DNA from: Craterostigma plantagineum
Lineage: Eukaryota > Streptophyta > Magnoliopsida > Lamiales > Linderniaceae
Length of the DNA: 64,000 bases
Assembly (NCBI GenBank): GCA_027422505.1
Contig: JAPQWV010000331.1
Coordinates: forward strand, 124,001 to 188,000
Direction of reading: 5' to 3'
The notes under the pieces were generated by a model. That model had not been told where the DNA came from. It saw only the letters and a program-made list of their open reading frames with translations, and did not search any database. The position numbers and the translations under genes are program-made. Numbering within the stretch: position 1 is the first letter of the stretch; every line of letters begins with the position of its first letter. Below are positions 34,660-46,665 of this stretch, piece by piece.

Positions 34660-34932
34660 TATTAAAGTCATACTTTGCAACTTCATATGCATGTGAACAA
34701 GACAATTAGACAAGCCACTAAAAACATTATCAAGACAAATCTTTATTAGACAAGAAAACAAGAAAACCTAAAGCTACTAAACATGTTTTCTTGTTGTCAA
34801 AATTATCATGCTTTGTTGTTGAAGTTTATCTATATATTGGCATGTATTCTTAATGATTGAATAAGTAATACAAAAATATTCAAGCAAGTGCCGTAGCATT
34901 GCATCTCCAATTTCTCTCTTTTATTTCCAACA
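34660..34932 (+). repeat. Copia 5' LTR
   Basis: Its start reads ATTAAAGTCATAC instead of TGTTAAAAGTCATAC in the 3' LTR; it ends CCAACA. Confidence 0.85.
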
Positions 34933-34937
34933 AATTG

Positions 34938-34949
34938 TGGTATCAGAGC
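34938..34949 (+). other. Primer-binding site, initiator Met tRNA
   Basis: TGGTATCAGAGC, 5 bp after the 5' LTR. Confidence 0.85.
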
Positions 34950-35197
34950 CATTGAAAAAAAAAAAATTCACCCTCACATCTCCATGCACGTTAAATCTAT
35001 AATCCAAGCAAGCACCTTAAGCTTCAACCACACATAATATCTCACTTGTTCATACACGTGAAGTTCCCCAAGCAAGCACCTTATTCTCAAGCAAGCACCT
35101 CATTTCCACCTCTCAAAGCTCACGCAAGAAATTGTCAAAGCAAGCATCATCTTTTTTCTAAAAGAACTAAGCCTAGAGCACTCATACACTACGTGAG

Positions 35198-38100
35198 ATG
35201 GCTTCAAATCAAGTGGCGACTATGTTTTCTTACACTCCGAATCAAGTTCCAATCTTTGACGGAGAAAATTTCGACTATTGGAGTAGTCAAATGGAAACGT
35301 TATTTATCTCGCAAGATCTATGGGAGGTTGTTGAAGAAACGTATGCTGAGCCACCACCCAAAGTAGATGAAGGCGAGTCCTCCGATGAAGAAAAATGGAC
35401 AGACGCACATAAAAAAGAGTACAACAAAAATCGGAAGAAGGATGCTAGTGCTCTAAGGTTCATCCAACAAGGTCTAAGCAAAGCCATCTATCCCAGAATA
35501 CATGGCATTAAAAAATCCAAAGAAGCATGGGATATTCTCAAAGAAGGTTTTCAAGGAAACGAAAAAGTAACGTCAATCAAACTCCAATATCTTTGGAGAG
35601 AATTCGATAACTTGGCGAAGAAAGATAACGAAGCCATGCAAGTCTATCTCACTCGAGTTGCTGAGATCGTCAATCAAATTAGGAGCCTTGGAGATACTAT
35701 TGAAGAGAAGAAAATTGTCCAAAAAGTTCTAAGAAGTCTTCCCTCTAAATACGACTATATCGTCGCCGCGATCGAAGAGTCGAAGGACTTGACCAAGTTC
35801 ACTTTTCGTGAACTAACAAGCTCATTACAAGTTCATGAAGAGCGCCTCAACAAATCCTCAAATCAATCCCTGGAGCAAGCGTTTGACTCCAAGATGAACA
35901 TGCAAGGAACCAAAAATATTTCATGGCATTATAAGGGAAGAGGCGGTTCAAATCATACGAGAGGACGAGGACGAGGCCATCCAAGTCAATTCAGGCCTAA
36001 TGGTGGAAACTCAAATCAACAAGCCGACTGCCGAATTTGCAAGAAAACGAATCACGACACAAAAGATTGTCGATTCAAGTGCAAGAAGTGCCAAAACGCC
36101 AACCATTCTCAAAGAGACTGTTGGTATCAACAAAAGTCGGAGACAAATGAAGCAAATTTCATTAAAGCCGCCAGAGAGCAATTATTTTCTTGCATGACGG
36201 ATCAACATCAACCATCATGTATGTGGTATTTGGACAGCGGATGTAGCAGCCATATGACCGGAGAAAGGACGTTGTTCGTTGAGCTTGATCAAAATTTTTC
36301 GTCGGAGGTGAAACTCGGGGATGGTAAGCTACACAAGGCTGAAGGAAAGGGAACTATTGCAGTCCAAACTAAAGGAGGTAACAAAAAACTCATTCAAGGA
36401 GTTCTTTATGTGCCAAATCTTACGAGTAATCTTCTTAGTGTTGGGCAATTATTGGAGAAGGGATATTCGGTATTTTTTGACGATGGAAAATGCAGAATTT
36501 TGATAAGAAAAGCAATAATACTATTGCTTATGTTCCTATGAGTCCAAACAAGGTGTTTCCAATGATCATCCCTCTTCAAGAGAAAGTGGCGTTCAAGGGA
36601 GAAAATTTAGAGCAATCTCAACTTTGGCATTTAAGATACGGACATCTCAACGGCAAGGGGCTAAAGCTGCTCAAGCAAAAAAAATGGTGATAGGTCTACC
36701 AAATATTGATCAACAAACAGAAATATGTGAAGGCTGCGTATATGGAAAAATGCATCGACTTCCATTCCCAAAAACAACTTGGCGAGCGAGGGAACCGCTG
36801 GAACTTGTTCATGCGGATATATGGGGACCAACGAGAACTCCTTCTCTCGGTAACAAAAAATACTTCATTCTGTTTGTTGACGATTTTACAAGGATGATGT
36901 GGGTTTATTTTCTAAATGAAAAATCCGAAGCGTTTGCTACTTTTCTGAAGTTTAAGGCTCTTGTCGAGAAACAGAGTCATTATAAAATTCAGACACTCAG
37001 AACGGATCGAGGAGGAGAATTTATATATCATCCGTTCATGGAATATTGTAAGGAAAATGGTATTCAAAGGCAACTCACGGTTCGAAGAAGTCCTCAACAG
37101 AACGGAGTCGCCGAACGGAAAAATCGTACAATCGCGGAAATGTCGAGGAGCATGATGATAGGCAAAGGATTACCTAAAAATTTCTGGGCTGAGGCTGTTC
37201 ATACTTCAATTTATATTTTGAACAGGTGTCCGACGAAAGCTGTACGGAACAAAACGCCTTTCGAAGCTTGGCACAAGAGGAAACCCGTGGTTGATCATTT
37301 GAAGATTTTTGGTAGCATTGCGTATTCACATATCTCAGCTCCAAATCGAGACAAGCTCGACACAAAAGGTGAAAAACTCATATTTATTGGCTACAGCGAT
37401 GAGTCCAAAGGCTATCGTCTTTATAATCCTCTAAATTGCAAGCTCGTTATTTCGAGAGACGTAATATTTGATGAAATAGCTCAATGGAGTTGGGGAGAAA
37501 ATTCCTCACAACAATTTTCTCCAAATGAATTCTTTGAACCAACCAATGGCGAAGAAGAAAATGTAGTAGCAACTCCACCTCAAAGTCCCGGACCTTCTTT
37601 ATCAAATTCCGGAGGAGAAAACTCTGATTCGCCGGTAAGGAAAACTCGCTCTTTAAAAAATATTTATCAAAATTGCGAAGTTGTTTTCTCCGTAGTTGAT
37701 CCCAGTAGCTTTGAAGTTGCGGCAAAACAAGACGTGTGGATAAAGGCTATGGAAGAAGAAATCGCAATGATTAAAAAGAACAAAACTTGGGAATTGGCGG
37801 ACCTACCGGAGCGTAAAGATGTAATTGGTCTCAAATGGATTTACAAAACGAAACTGCTTGAAGATGGAAGTATACAGAAACATAAGGCTCGACTCGTTGC
37901 GAAGGGTTTCGCTCAACAACCAGGAGTGGACTTCAACGAGACTTTTGCGCCTGTTGTTCGAATGGAAACTATTCGACTAGTACTTGCTCTTGCGGCACAA
38001 CTAGAACTACAAGTATTTCAACTTGACATCAAATCAGCATTTTCAAATGGCGAACTCGACGAGGAAATCTACGTGCAACAACCTCAAGGGTTCGAAATAC

Positions 38101-39220
38101 AAGGAAAAGAAGATAAAGTATATCGATTAAAAAAAGCGCTATACGGATTGAAGCAAGCTCCGCGAGCATGGAACAAGAAAATTGACGGATATTTTCAAAG
38201 AAATGGATTCTCTCAAAGTCCAAACGATCATTCTCTATATGTGAAGAAAATGGTGAGAATTTTATGATCATATGCATATATGTCGATGATCTTATCTATT
38301 TAGGAACCAAAGAATCGGAGGTCGAAGCTTTCAAAGCAAATATGATGAACGAGTTCGAGATGACAGATCTAGGGGCGATGAAGTACTTTCTCGGAATTCA
38401 GGTCAAATAATCTAAAGGTGAAATCTTTATCTCTCAAGAGAAATATATAGAAGATCTTTTGAAAAAATTTCGTATGGAAAACTGCAAGCCTGTTTCTACT
38501 CCTATATCTGTCAACGATAAATTTTTGAAATCTGATGGAGCTGCGAAGGTTGATGGTAAAATTTTTCGAAGTCTTGTTGGCTCTCTGATCTATCTCACAA
38601 ACACAAGGCCAGACATTGTGCATGCCGTTAGTTTGATCTCCAGATTCATGAACGAGCCAAGTCAAAATCATTTTTCAGCGGCTAAAAGAATTCTTCCTTA
38701 TCTTCAAGGAAGCAAAAATCAGGGCATCAGGTATATAAAAGAGAGCAAAAATAATCTGATCGGATTTACTGACAGTGATTGGGCAGGTTCTTTAGATGAT
38801 CGAAAGAGTACTTCGGGATACTTATTCTGCATGGGCACTAATATAATTACCTGGAGTTCGAAAAAGCAAAAGACGGTCGCACTCTCTACAGCGGAAGCTG
38901 AATATATCGCCGCCACAGACGCTACGTGCGAAGCGATATGGTTGCGCAGACTTCTAGCAGATTTACAGCAAGTTCAGGAACAACCTACAATAATCTATTG
39001 TGACAATATGTCGACCATTGCTATGACTAAAAATCCGGTGTTCCATTCAAGGGCAAAACATATTGAGATGCGACATCATTTCATAAGAGATATGGTGAGC
39101 AAAGGAGAGATCAGTTTGGAGTTCATCGGCACAAATGATCAAGCTGCAGATTTTCTTACAAAAGCAATTCCTACGGAGAAATTTCAGAAGATCAAGGATG
39201 AGCTGACGATTGCAAATTAA
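35198..39220 (+). pseudogene. Copia gag-pol polyprotein, frameshifted
   Basis: Gag (35198 on) has a UBN2-type region and two Zn-knuckle-like Cys/His clusters (CRICKKTNHDTKDC, CKKCQNANHSQRDC), then the protease motif WYLDSGCSSHMTG. The frame is lost near 36500, changes again at the A-run near 36680, continues through GAG-pre-integrase (LWHLRYGHL), integrase core (HADIWGPTR, RTDRGGEF, SPQQNGVAERKNRT) and RT (KWIYKTKLLEDGSI, QLDIKSAF) to about 38260, where a third shift falls just before the YVDDL motif. A stop TAA interrupts at 38408-38410. RNase H (FTDSDWAG, TAEAEYIA, HIEMRHHFIR) then reads to 39220. All domains are present, but the element cannot make a complete polyprotein. Confidence 0.88.
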
Positions 39221-39227
39221 GAGGGAG

Positions 39228-39498
39228 TGTTAAAAGTCATACTTTGCAATTTCATATGCATGTGAACAAGACAATTAGACAAGCCACTAAAAACATTATC
39301 AAGACAAATCTTTATTAGACAAGAAAACAAGAAAACCTAAAGCTACTTAACATGTTTTCTTGTTGTCAAAATTATCATGCTTTGTTGTTGAAGTTTATCT
39401 ATATATTGGCATGTATTCTTAATGATTGAATAAGTAATACAAAAATATTCAAGCAAGTGCCGTAGCATTTCTCCAATTTCTCTCTTTTATTTCCAACA
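39228..39498 (+). repeat. Copia 3' LTR
   Basis: Begins TGTTAAAAGTC directly after a purine tract and ends CCAACA. Confidence 0.88.
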
Positions 39499-39568
39499 AC
39501 TTGTGGGGTTCGTTTCAATTCACTGGTGAAGGAATTCGAATCGGAACTAAAATAAAAAAAAAACAAAA

Positions 39569-39710
39569 GGGTAACCTCAAGTAAATCCCCGTTTGTTAAA
39601 AGTTTATCAACTAACTTCCCATTTCAGTTTATTTATTACCAAACTCCCTACATGAAAACATTGCATCACATCACTATCCATTTAATTGAAAGACGATTTT
39701 ACCCCTCATT
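39569..39710 (+). repeat. MULE terminal inverted repeat, left
   Basis: Imperfect inverse of 59855-59995; recognisable blocks are GTAAATCCCC, ACCAAACTCCC, CATCACATC and TTTTACCCCTC. Confidence 0.65.
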
Positions 39711-40270
39711 TATTATTTTTTAAATCTTTTCTTCTCCCATATTATCGAAGACACCGCGCGCCACCGTTCCCAGACCTCGTCACCCATATTTTTCTCCCCT
39801 TCGTCTTCAGCTCCTCGCCGGAAAGCTCCTCACCTAGCCAATCACACTGGGTTTCTCGGTCCAGGTAAGTTGAGGTAAGTTTTATGTTTTTTTTTTCCAC
39901 CGAGGGTTACTCGTCGAGTTTCTTGACTCGAGCGATTTGAGCTCGATCGAACGAAGTTGAGCTCAAGAACCCTCCGTTGAAGTGCTCACTTAACGTTTGT
40001 GGCAGTGAAATAGGGTTTTTCCCACTTTGGTGTCGAGCTGTGGCTGTCGAGTATTGGGGTCGAGCTGTAAAAAATTGGATTTTATCCTCCATTTTCTACC
40101 ATTACCATACTGTGGGTGTCGAGGGAGGTGAGCGATTGGTTTAATTTTGGCTAATTTATTGGTTGAAGCAATTTCTTATATGCAGTACCAAAGCGTGTTG
40201 AATTACCGTACTCAGTGAAGGTGAGTATCATTTGCTGTTCAAATTTTAACAGGTCCGATTATATGAAGCT

Positions 40271-42681
40271 ATGTTGTCTACAAATGTCTTTGGTGGACTC
40301 ACGTTGTTTGCATTGTGCAAATATAAGAAGAGCACGTATTTATTGATGATCAATGAAACGACGAGTCTAATAGATTTATGCGTAATCCTCCAAAGAAGAT
40401 GGCCGGAGATCGATTCACGAGATGACTGGATAAAGTTTCAGGTTCCGCTTGAAAGTATTTACGCAACTTTGAAAGAAAATGGAGACGTGTTCAATATGTT
40501 CCAACTCTATCAACGGCTGAAATTTTCTGTTATCCATATGAAAGTCGAACGTAATGATGGAAATGGAATGGGTGAAATCAGTCGGGTGGAGAGGTTTGTT
40601 TTATTTTCTGAATTTTAAACGTCTATGTATATTAATTTCCTACCAATGATTGATGACATTTTTTGATTTTTCTTGTAGTGTGGAAGAGTATGAAGACTCC
40701 ATGGAATTTAACATTGAAAGAAATTCAATAGATGCATTTCGTCACTGCATTGATGGAGAAGGGCAAACCTTCGAGGATGCAAATGATTTCAGACGGATCT
40801 TAAAAAACTACTCCATTGCCATCCGTCGTAACTTTTTGTATAAGAAGAATGATTCCCAAAAGATCATAGTTGTTTGCAAGGATGAGACGTGTCAATGGCG
40901 GATATATGCATCACTTCATAAAAGGGATAGATCGTTTGGCATTCGAAGATGCAACTTGCGGCACACTTGCAGAGAAGATAGTATTAAGAGTCGTGATCAT
41001 CCTCGAGCCGACTCCCCTTGGATTGGGAACATAATGAAGGATAAGTTACGGGACGAGCCATCTTATCGTCCAAATACCATTGTCAAAGATATTTTGAGGG
41101 ACTATGGCGTAGAAGTGGGTTACCAAAAGGCTTATAGAGGCAAAGAAGTTGCTATCCGTGATCTTTATGGCTTAGAGAATGGCACATTTGATCAATTACG
41201 GTGGTATTGTAGCGCGGTTAGGGAAACCAATCCCGGCAGTGTGGCGGAGTATGATTTATACCCTAACGACAATAAGTTTCGGAGGCTATTTATTTGCTTC
41301 CGCGCATGTCTGGTTGCTTTTGTGCAAGGATGTCGGCCACTCATATTTATCGATGGTACTCACATCAAGACAAAGTTTAAGGGTGTGTTGGTTACCGCCG
41401 TGGCAAAAGGATGTCACGATGATTTGTTCAAGATAGCGTATGGCGTCGTAAGCATTGAGAACGATGAAAATTGGGAATGGTTTCTTGTAAAGCTGAGGAG
41501 CATGTTCGATCACTACCCGACGATAGCGAGAGAATTCACTTTTTTTCAGATAGGCACCCAAGTATTATAAGTGATGTTTCGATGGTATTCCCGGGATCCC
41601 GACATGCATATTGTTTGCGTAATTTAGTTGACAACTTCAGAAAAGAGGTAATTATAAAGGCAGTTAATTTACTATAAAGGCTGTTTAGTTAGAGGGTACT
41701 GCAAAAAAACAAATATAGGTACTATGCAGATAGCAACATAGGTACTGTCATACTGTATCTATTGGTACTACAGGATTATTTGTGCATTTTCTATGTTTTA
41801 GTGTGTTTCTGTACATATATGATCACTCATGACTTGTTTGTATCCGTGGTTAGGTGTTGAGGCATTATCCATTGCTCAACAAGAAGCACTGGTGTAGTGT
41901 TTTCAAAAAAGCAGCATACGCCACGACGGCTAGCAAGTTTTCTGAACACATCACCAACATTATCCAGTGTATGCCCTTGGCACAGCAATTTACTAGAAAT
42001 TCTCAACCAAATTGTTGGGCGAATTCATTGTTTGATGGGAAGAGGTGGGCTGTTATTAATAACAATCTAGCAGAGTGTTGGAATAGTTGGGTGAAAGATG
42101 CACGATCATTGCCGGTGAAGGGAATGGTTGACAACATTCGTGTGAAGATAATGACGCAAATGTATGGAAGACGTGAAAAGGGATTGACCCTTTCCGATGA
42201 TCTTTGCCCGAAACAAGAGAAGAAACTCGTGGCCAATATAGAGAGTAGTCGTACATTGAAAGTGAGTAAGTCTAGCGCCGTTACATTTGAAGTTGTTGCT
42301 CAAGATGGCTCATTCTCCGTGGATTTACAACAAAGCTCTTGCTCGTGCAAAGAATGGGATGTTTATGGGATACCATGTAAGCATGCGGTGGCGTGTATAT
42401 GTTCGATGGGGCTATCTGTTTGTGACTATTGTGATCTATATTTCCGATCCCAAAAGTATAGGGATGCATATCGCACTGTCATCAACCCTATTCCGACGAA
42501 TGAGATGAATGCTCAAGCCGTTGGTAGAGAATATATTCGTGATCCAGACATCCGTGTTATGTCCGGTCGCCGAATAATGCGGAGGTACCCTTCACAAGTT
42601 GATAGAATTAGAAACAAGTGCAAAATATGTGGAAAATATGGGCACAATCGTCGTACGTGTAAAGAAGCCATACGTACATAG
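40271..42681 (+). pseudogene. MuDR-type transposase with SWIM and CCHC fingers
   Basis: Three exons (40271-40593, 40679-41647, 41854-42681) encode an N-terminal region, the MuDR DNA-binding segment (FEDANDFRRILKNYSIA, RCNLRHTCRE), the DDE core, a SWIM finger (CSCKEWDVYGIPCKHAVAC) and a C-terminal CCHC knuckle (CKICGKYGHNRRTC). Acidic catalytic positions are visible: Asp in FIDGTHIKTKF, Asp in FSDRHPSI, Glu in NLAECWNSW. A one-base change in a T-run near 41545 shifts the frame just before FSDRHPSI, so the present copy is probably inactive. The last intron contains several GGTACT units like those of the 146-bp array. A different splice choice cannot easily rescue the shift. Confidence 0.82.
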
Positions 42682-42939
42682 CTTAGTTGCCCGTATTTTG
42701 CATGTATTTTGTTGTGTTTTTTGTCGTTTTGTCCATATGGTCGTTATGCCATCTTTTTGTGGTTATGGCATATTCTTTTGTCGATAGGTTGTCGATTGGT
42801 TATGACAAATTGTTTTGTCGATATGTTGCCGATAGGTTATGGCACATTCTTTTGTATTGGTTGCGGCACATTCTTTTGTCGATATGTTGCCGATAGGTTA
42901 TGACACATTCTTAGTCGATACGTTGCCATATCTTTAATT
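42682..42939. other. MULE interior after transposase
   Basis: Degenerate repeats of GTCGATATGTTGCCGATAGG and TTATGGCACATTCTTTTGT-type sequence, about 70-80 bp apart; no coding potential. Confidence 0.5.
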
Positions 42940-43484
42940 TTTTGTTATACAAGTACTGTAAGATACTACAAACAACCTACATATGGTACTACAATAACGA
43001 ACATTATGGAAATACAAAAGTACACATCTAGGTACTACAAAAGTCTTCAAATTGGTACCACAAGTTACAGAGCATATTTCAGAAAAAGTACTACGAGAGC
43101 ATAAGGTATGGTCCTGCAACAGTCCAATACAAGGTACTACAAATGGCTACGTATTGGTACCACCAATTGGATTTGACTTATTTCTAAGCCGCTCGCACGA
43201 CATGGAAAAGATACTACAAACGACCGAATTATGGTACCACGAACGTATACAACATGGTAGTTCAATATTCCAGAACTAGATACTACAAAAGTCTAGGTGT
43301 TGGTACCTCAAGATTCTACATATTTTGGACAATCGAACGAAGGGGCACCGAAAAGGTACTACAGAGTACTTAAATATGGTACTATAGAAACGTAAGGGAT
43401 GGTACTGCAATGATCCATAAGTAGGTACAACAAATGTCTACGTAATGGTACGACAAATTAGATTTGGCGTACTTCGAAGCTGCT
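42940..43484 (+). repeat. GGTAC tandem array, left part
   Basis: GGTACTACAA and GGTACCACAA variants recur at short intervals. The array is cut at 43484 by the Athila insertion and resumes at 53693. Confidence 0.8.
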
Positions 43485-44940
43485 TGACACGCTCAAATAC
43501 TAGCAAGTGTACTAGGTCGTGCAAGTAGTATAAAACGGACGAAGTCCGAGTATCGATCCACGAAGATAGCTTGATTAACTCTAAGATATTAAACCTAATT
43601 CTAATTTAGACCAAGAGAATTTTTATAGTTTTAATGATTTAATTAAATGAGATAAAAGCGCAAATAATAAAATAGACGCAAATAAAATAGATGAGATAAA
43701 ATCAATTTACGACGAGTGACCAAGGCACATGTTCAGCACAAATAATTCCTACGTCTTCATAAAATCTATCCTATCTAATCATCATGAATCTCAGTCAAGG
43801 TAAAATTTCCTAAGACAATCGCTACTCGTTTGTCCCGCAATAGCGGTCCTATGCGATAGAGAACCAACCCGTATATGTCTATAGGATTGTAGTTTCTACG
43901 CACGCATTAAATCTCTATGAAATTCCCCGAGCTTAAACGCTTTCGGCGCTTAAGGATTCGGAAACCACACATACGAAACCGAATTTCATCTCTGGTCGGT
44001 TTTACGTAGTGATGTTCGATGTTTATTGTTCTAACCGGTCTAATCACTTTGTCCGTCTTATAAACCAATCAAATAAACATGCATATGTTGATCAGGCATA
44101 CACAAGCATTAAGCGCAAACATGGAACACATGACTCGATTCACACGATCAAATAGGATAAGAAAATATTAATACGTAGTCATTATTCGGCCTATCATGGC
44201 CTTAATCACAAAATAATCTAAGCTATCATATTAATAAAATAGAAGCATAAAACATTCAAAGACATAATAGAGAAATAATATAAAAACTTCGCTTTTGCGG
44301 CCGGAAATAATCGCGTCTGCTTCTTTTTTATTCCGCCGTCAAGCTCCTTCGCTGCTTTTTTATTTCTTCTTCTAAGCCGTCAGTTCAGTCTCTCTATTTG
44401 CTGTTGTGCGTGGTCTATTTATAGGGAGGGAAGCCGACTTCGCTATATTCATCCTTCGATATCCTCGCATCTTCAAGATTTAATTTCCTTTTTTTTAAAA
44501 TTCCAATCTTTGGACTGTAATCATTGTAGATTTCCTTGACTTTTTCCTTGCTTAGGCACGCACGTGTATGCATATGTATTTCGCAACTAATATTTCGTCC
44601 TCTCACATGCTTCATTCTTGGTCAAATAATACCCACTTTCCTTGACTTGGTATTCACGTGATATGTCTCCAAATATAGGAAATCTGGTAAAATTGCTGAC
44701 TCGCCCCAATTCTTCTGAAAGTTACAAAAGAGCCCCCAACTACTAAAGGCATATGCATGGTAGCATGGTTGATAGTCCTTTACTTATGTCGAATCTTCAC
44801 GCTTTGATCCATTTCACTCCAATATCTATCAAACAAGAGATATGCATATAAGCGTGGGATATCCAATTATATTCGAACGAATAATGGTCGAAAATTCACT
44901 TTTACGGGGTATAAATATAACGTAAAATCCTAACTTATCA
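43485..44940 (-). repeat. Athila 3' LTR
   Basis: Plus-strand copy starts TGACACGCTC and ends AACTTATCA. It is the downstream LTR of the minus-strand element. Confidence 0.92.
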
Positions 44941-44953
44941 ACAACCCCCAAAC
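44941..44953 (-). other. Polypurine tract of Athila element
   Basis: Minus strand TTTGGGGGTTGT directly before the 3' LTR. Confidence 0.65.
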
Positions 44954-46665
44954 TAGCTTCGATCGTCCTCGATCACAAAAGCGGAATAAAACTAAATCGA
45001 GTTAGGATTATAGAACATCAGACAATGAAATTCTCCTGTTTCATCTCAGAAAACGTAAAAGCATATAAGTCGGGATAATCATCAACTAATGAACGATCTA
45101 GTCAAAACACGAGGCATGAGGTAATAAGTCGCAATCTTATCATAGCATGAAAGACATTTCTAGAATTATACCACGCATCAATCCACAACTCTAACAAGGA
45201 TCGCTCAAGTCGCTCGGAGTGTTTTCAAAGGGATCTGTATAAAAACGCTCAATTCACGACATGAAAAGAATTTACTCTATGCTTGCAAATATATCATATC
45301 ATAGTCACATAATAGAAGTCATGCACGAATCAAAGGGTCTTTCATCAAGGGTTGTAATGGGGCTCGGGTATTGAAGGGTGCGTCATATGGGAAAGTGAGC
45401 TAAAAGTATCAAACGTGTAACTCATCGAATCGCTCTTCTAACCACTTATTTCGCTCTTCTAACGTCGTGCCTATTTTCACTCGACTCGTCCTTTTTCCCT
45501 TTCTAGCTCTTATCGCTCGCTTTTTTTCACGCCTCTTTTTTTTTCTTTCTTTTTTTTTTTTTTTTTCTTTTTTTTTTTTCGAACCAGCCCCTCCTATCTA
45601 TTTTTTTGTACGTCTTATCGAAGGGAGAGGTTTCTAGTTCGCTGCAATATTACGACGAGAGATGTATATCATAGAACGAGTTCATAACTAACATGCATCG
45701 ACGATGAGCTCATTCTCAACCAACAAGTCACTATTCACGATATCGATAAATTAACACGTTGATACGGGTCGTATAGGCTAAATTGAGGCAAGGCTAAATA
45801 TCTGGGCTCCAAGTCAACAAATAAGTCAAATAAGGCTCAAAGGGGCTCACTAAGTGGTAAATGCGTAAGGTAGGAAAATTTTAGGCCAGTGACTCAATCC
45901 TAGTGCCCTTATCATTTTCGCACATAAAATCCACATAGTAACCATTGACATGCATAACAGGGCAAGTTCGAAAATATTCAGTCCATGCGTGTCACACAAG
46001 AATAAACAGCGAGCATAATGAGTTGCTCTGAATTAATCTCTGAAGGCTCAAAAACTCACATATATAGTTGGGTTTGTGCTTCATGATACGCGATACTCTC
46101 CTAAAGCAGTCAATATAGCTAAATAATCATGCTAATATCACAACAATGCAACATGTGAGACTATCACACTCAATTCATCGAATCATATCCAGACACGGTA
46201 AAATTTTAAAAATTTTCATCATTGACAGGAGATTCCACAGATGACGCTCAAATCGCAAACTTCATCAGTTATACCCACCAAAAAGACCGAAACGCATCGA
46301 TACCAGCATATTAAATCTAGCATGTGTTACATCCCACCCCCAAACTAAATAGCACATTGTCCTCAATGTGTAAACTAAAAGCAAAGAGAGAGTAGAAGTG
46401 ACACTGCCCTGAAGTTTCCATTGATCGATGGAGAAGACTTTGTCGATTCGCAGTAAGCAAGCAACCATCGCGGACATGCAACCCCCAAACTAGTTATGAG
46501 CCTGCGAAACAAACATGACTAGGCGCACCGTGAAAGCGAGTTTTATTAGAGAAAAAAAATAATACTTAGAATAATAGGACTAAATATAATATATGCATCG
46601 ATAATACTTGGGTTGCCTCCCAAGAAGCGCTGTTTTTAAAGTCGTTAGCTCGACTGTCGAGACGA
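44954..46665 (-). other. Athila 3' non-coding region
   Basis: About 1.7 kb between pol and the 3' LTR with a long T-tract (about 45537-45580) and no ORF. In some Athila elements an env-like ORF lies here; none is seen. Confidence 0.65.

Larger units (their letters stand above)
34660..39498 (+). mobile_element. Ty1/copia LTR retrotransposon, broken
   Basis: Two LTRs of about 270 bp (34660-34932, 39228-39498) differ at about two substitutions plus small indels, so the insertion is recent. The left LTR is followed by TGGTATCAGAGC (34938-34949), the initiator-Met tRNA primer-binding site. GAGGGAG (39221-39227) is the polypurine tract before the right LTR. The gene order protease-integrase-RT-RNase H identifies copia. 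The coding region has several frameshifts and a stop. No target duplication is visible, and the left terminus lacks the TG present at the right LTR. Confidence 0.9.

Noticed and set aside
46265..46477. 70-codon ORF in the Athila 3' region
   Set aside because: No similarity to a known retroelement domain by eye, and stops surround it.
44941..46665. Env-like gene of the Athila element
   Set aside because: No ORF of useful length or membrane segment was found in this interval on the minus strand.
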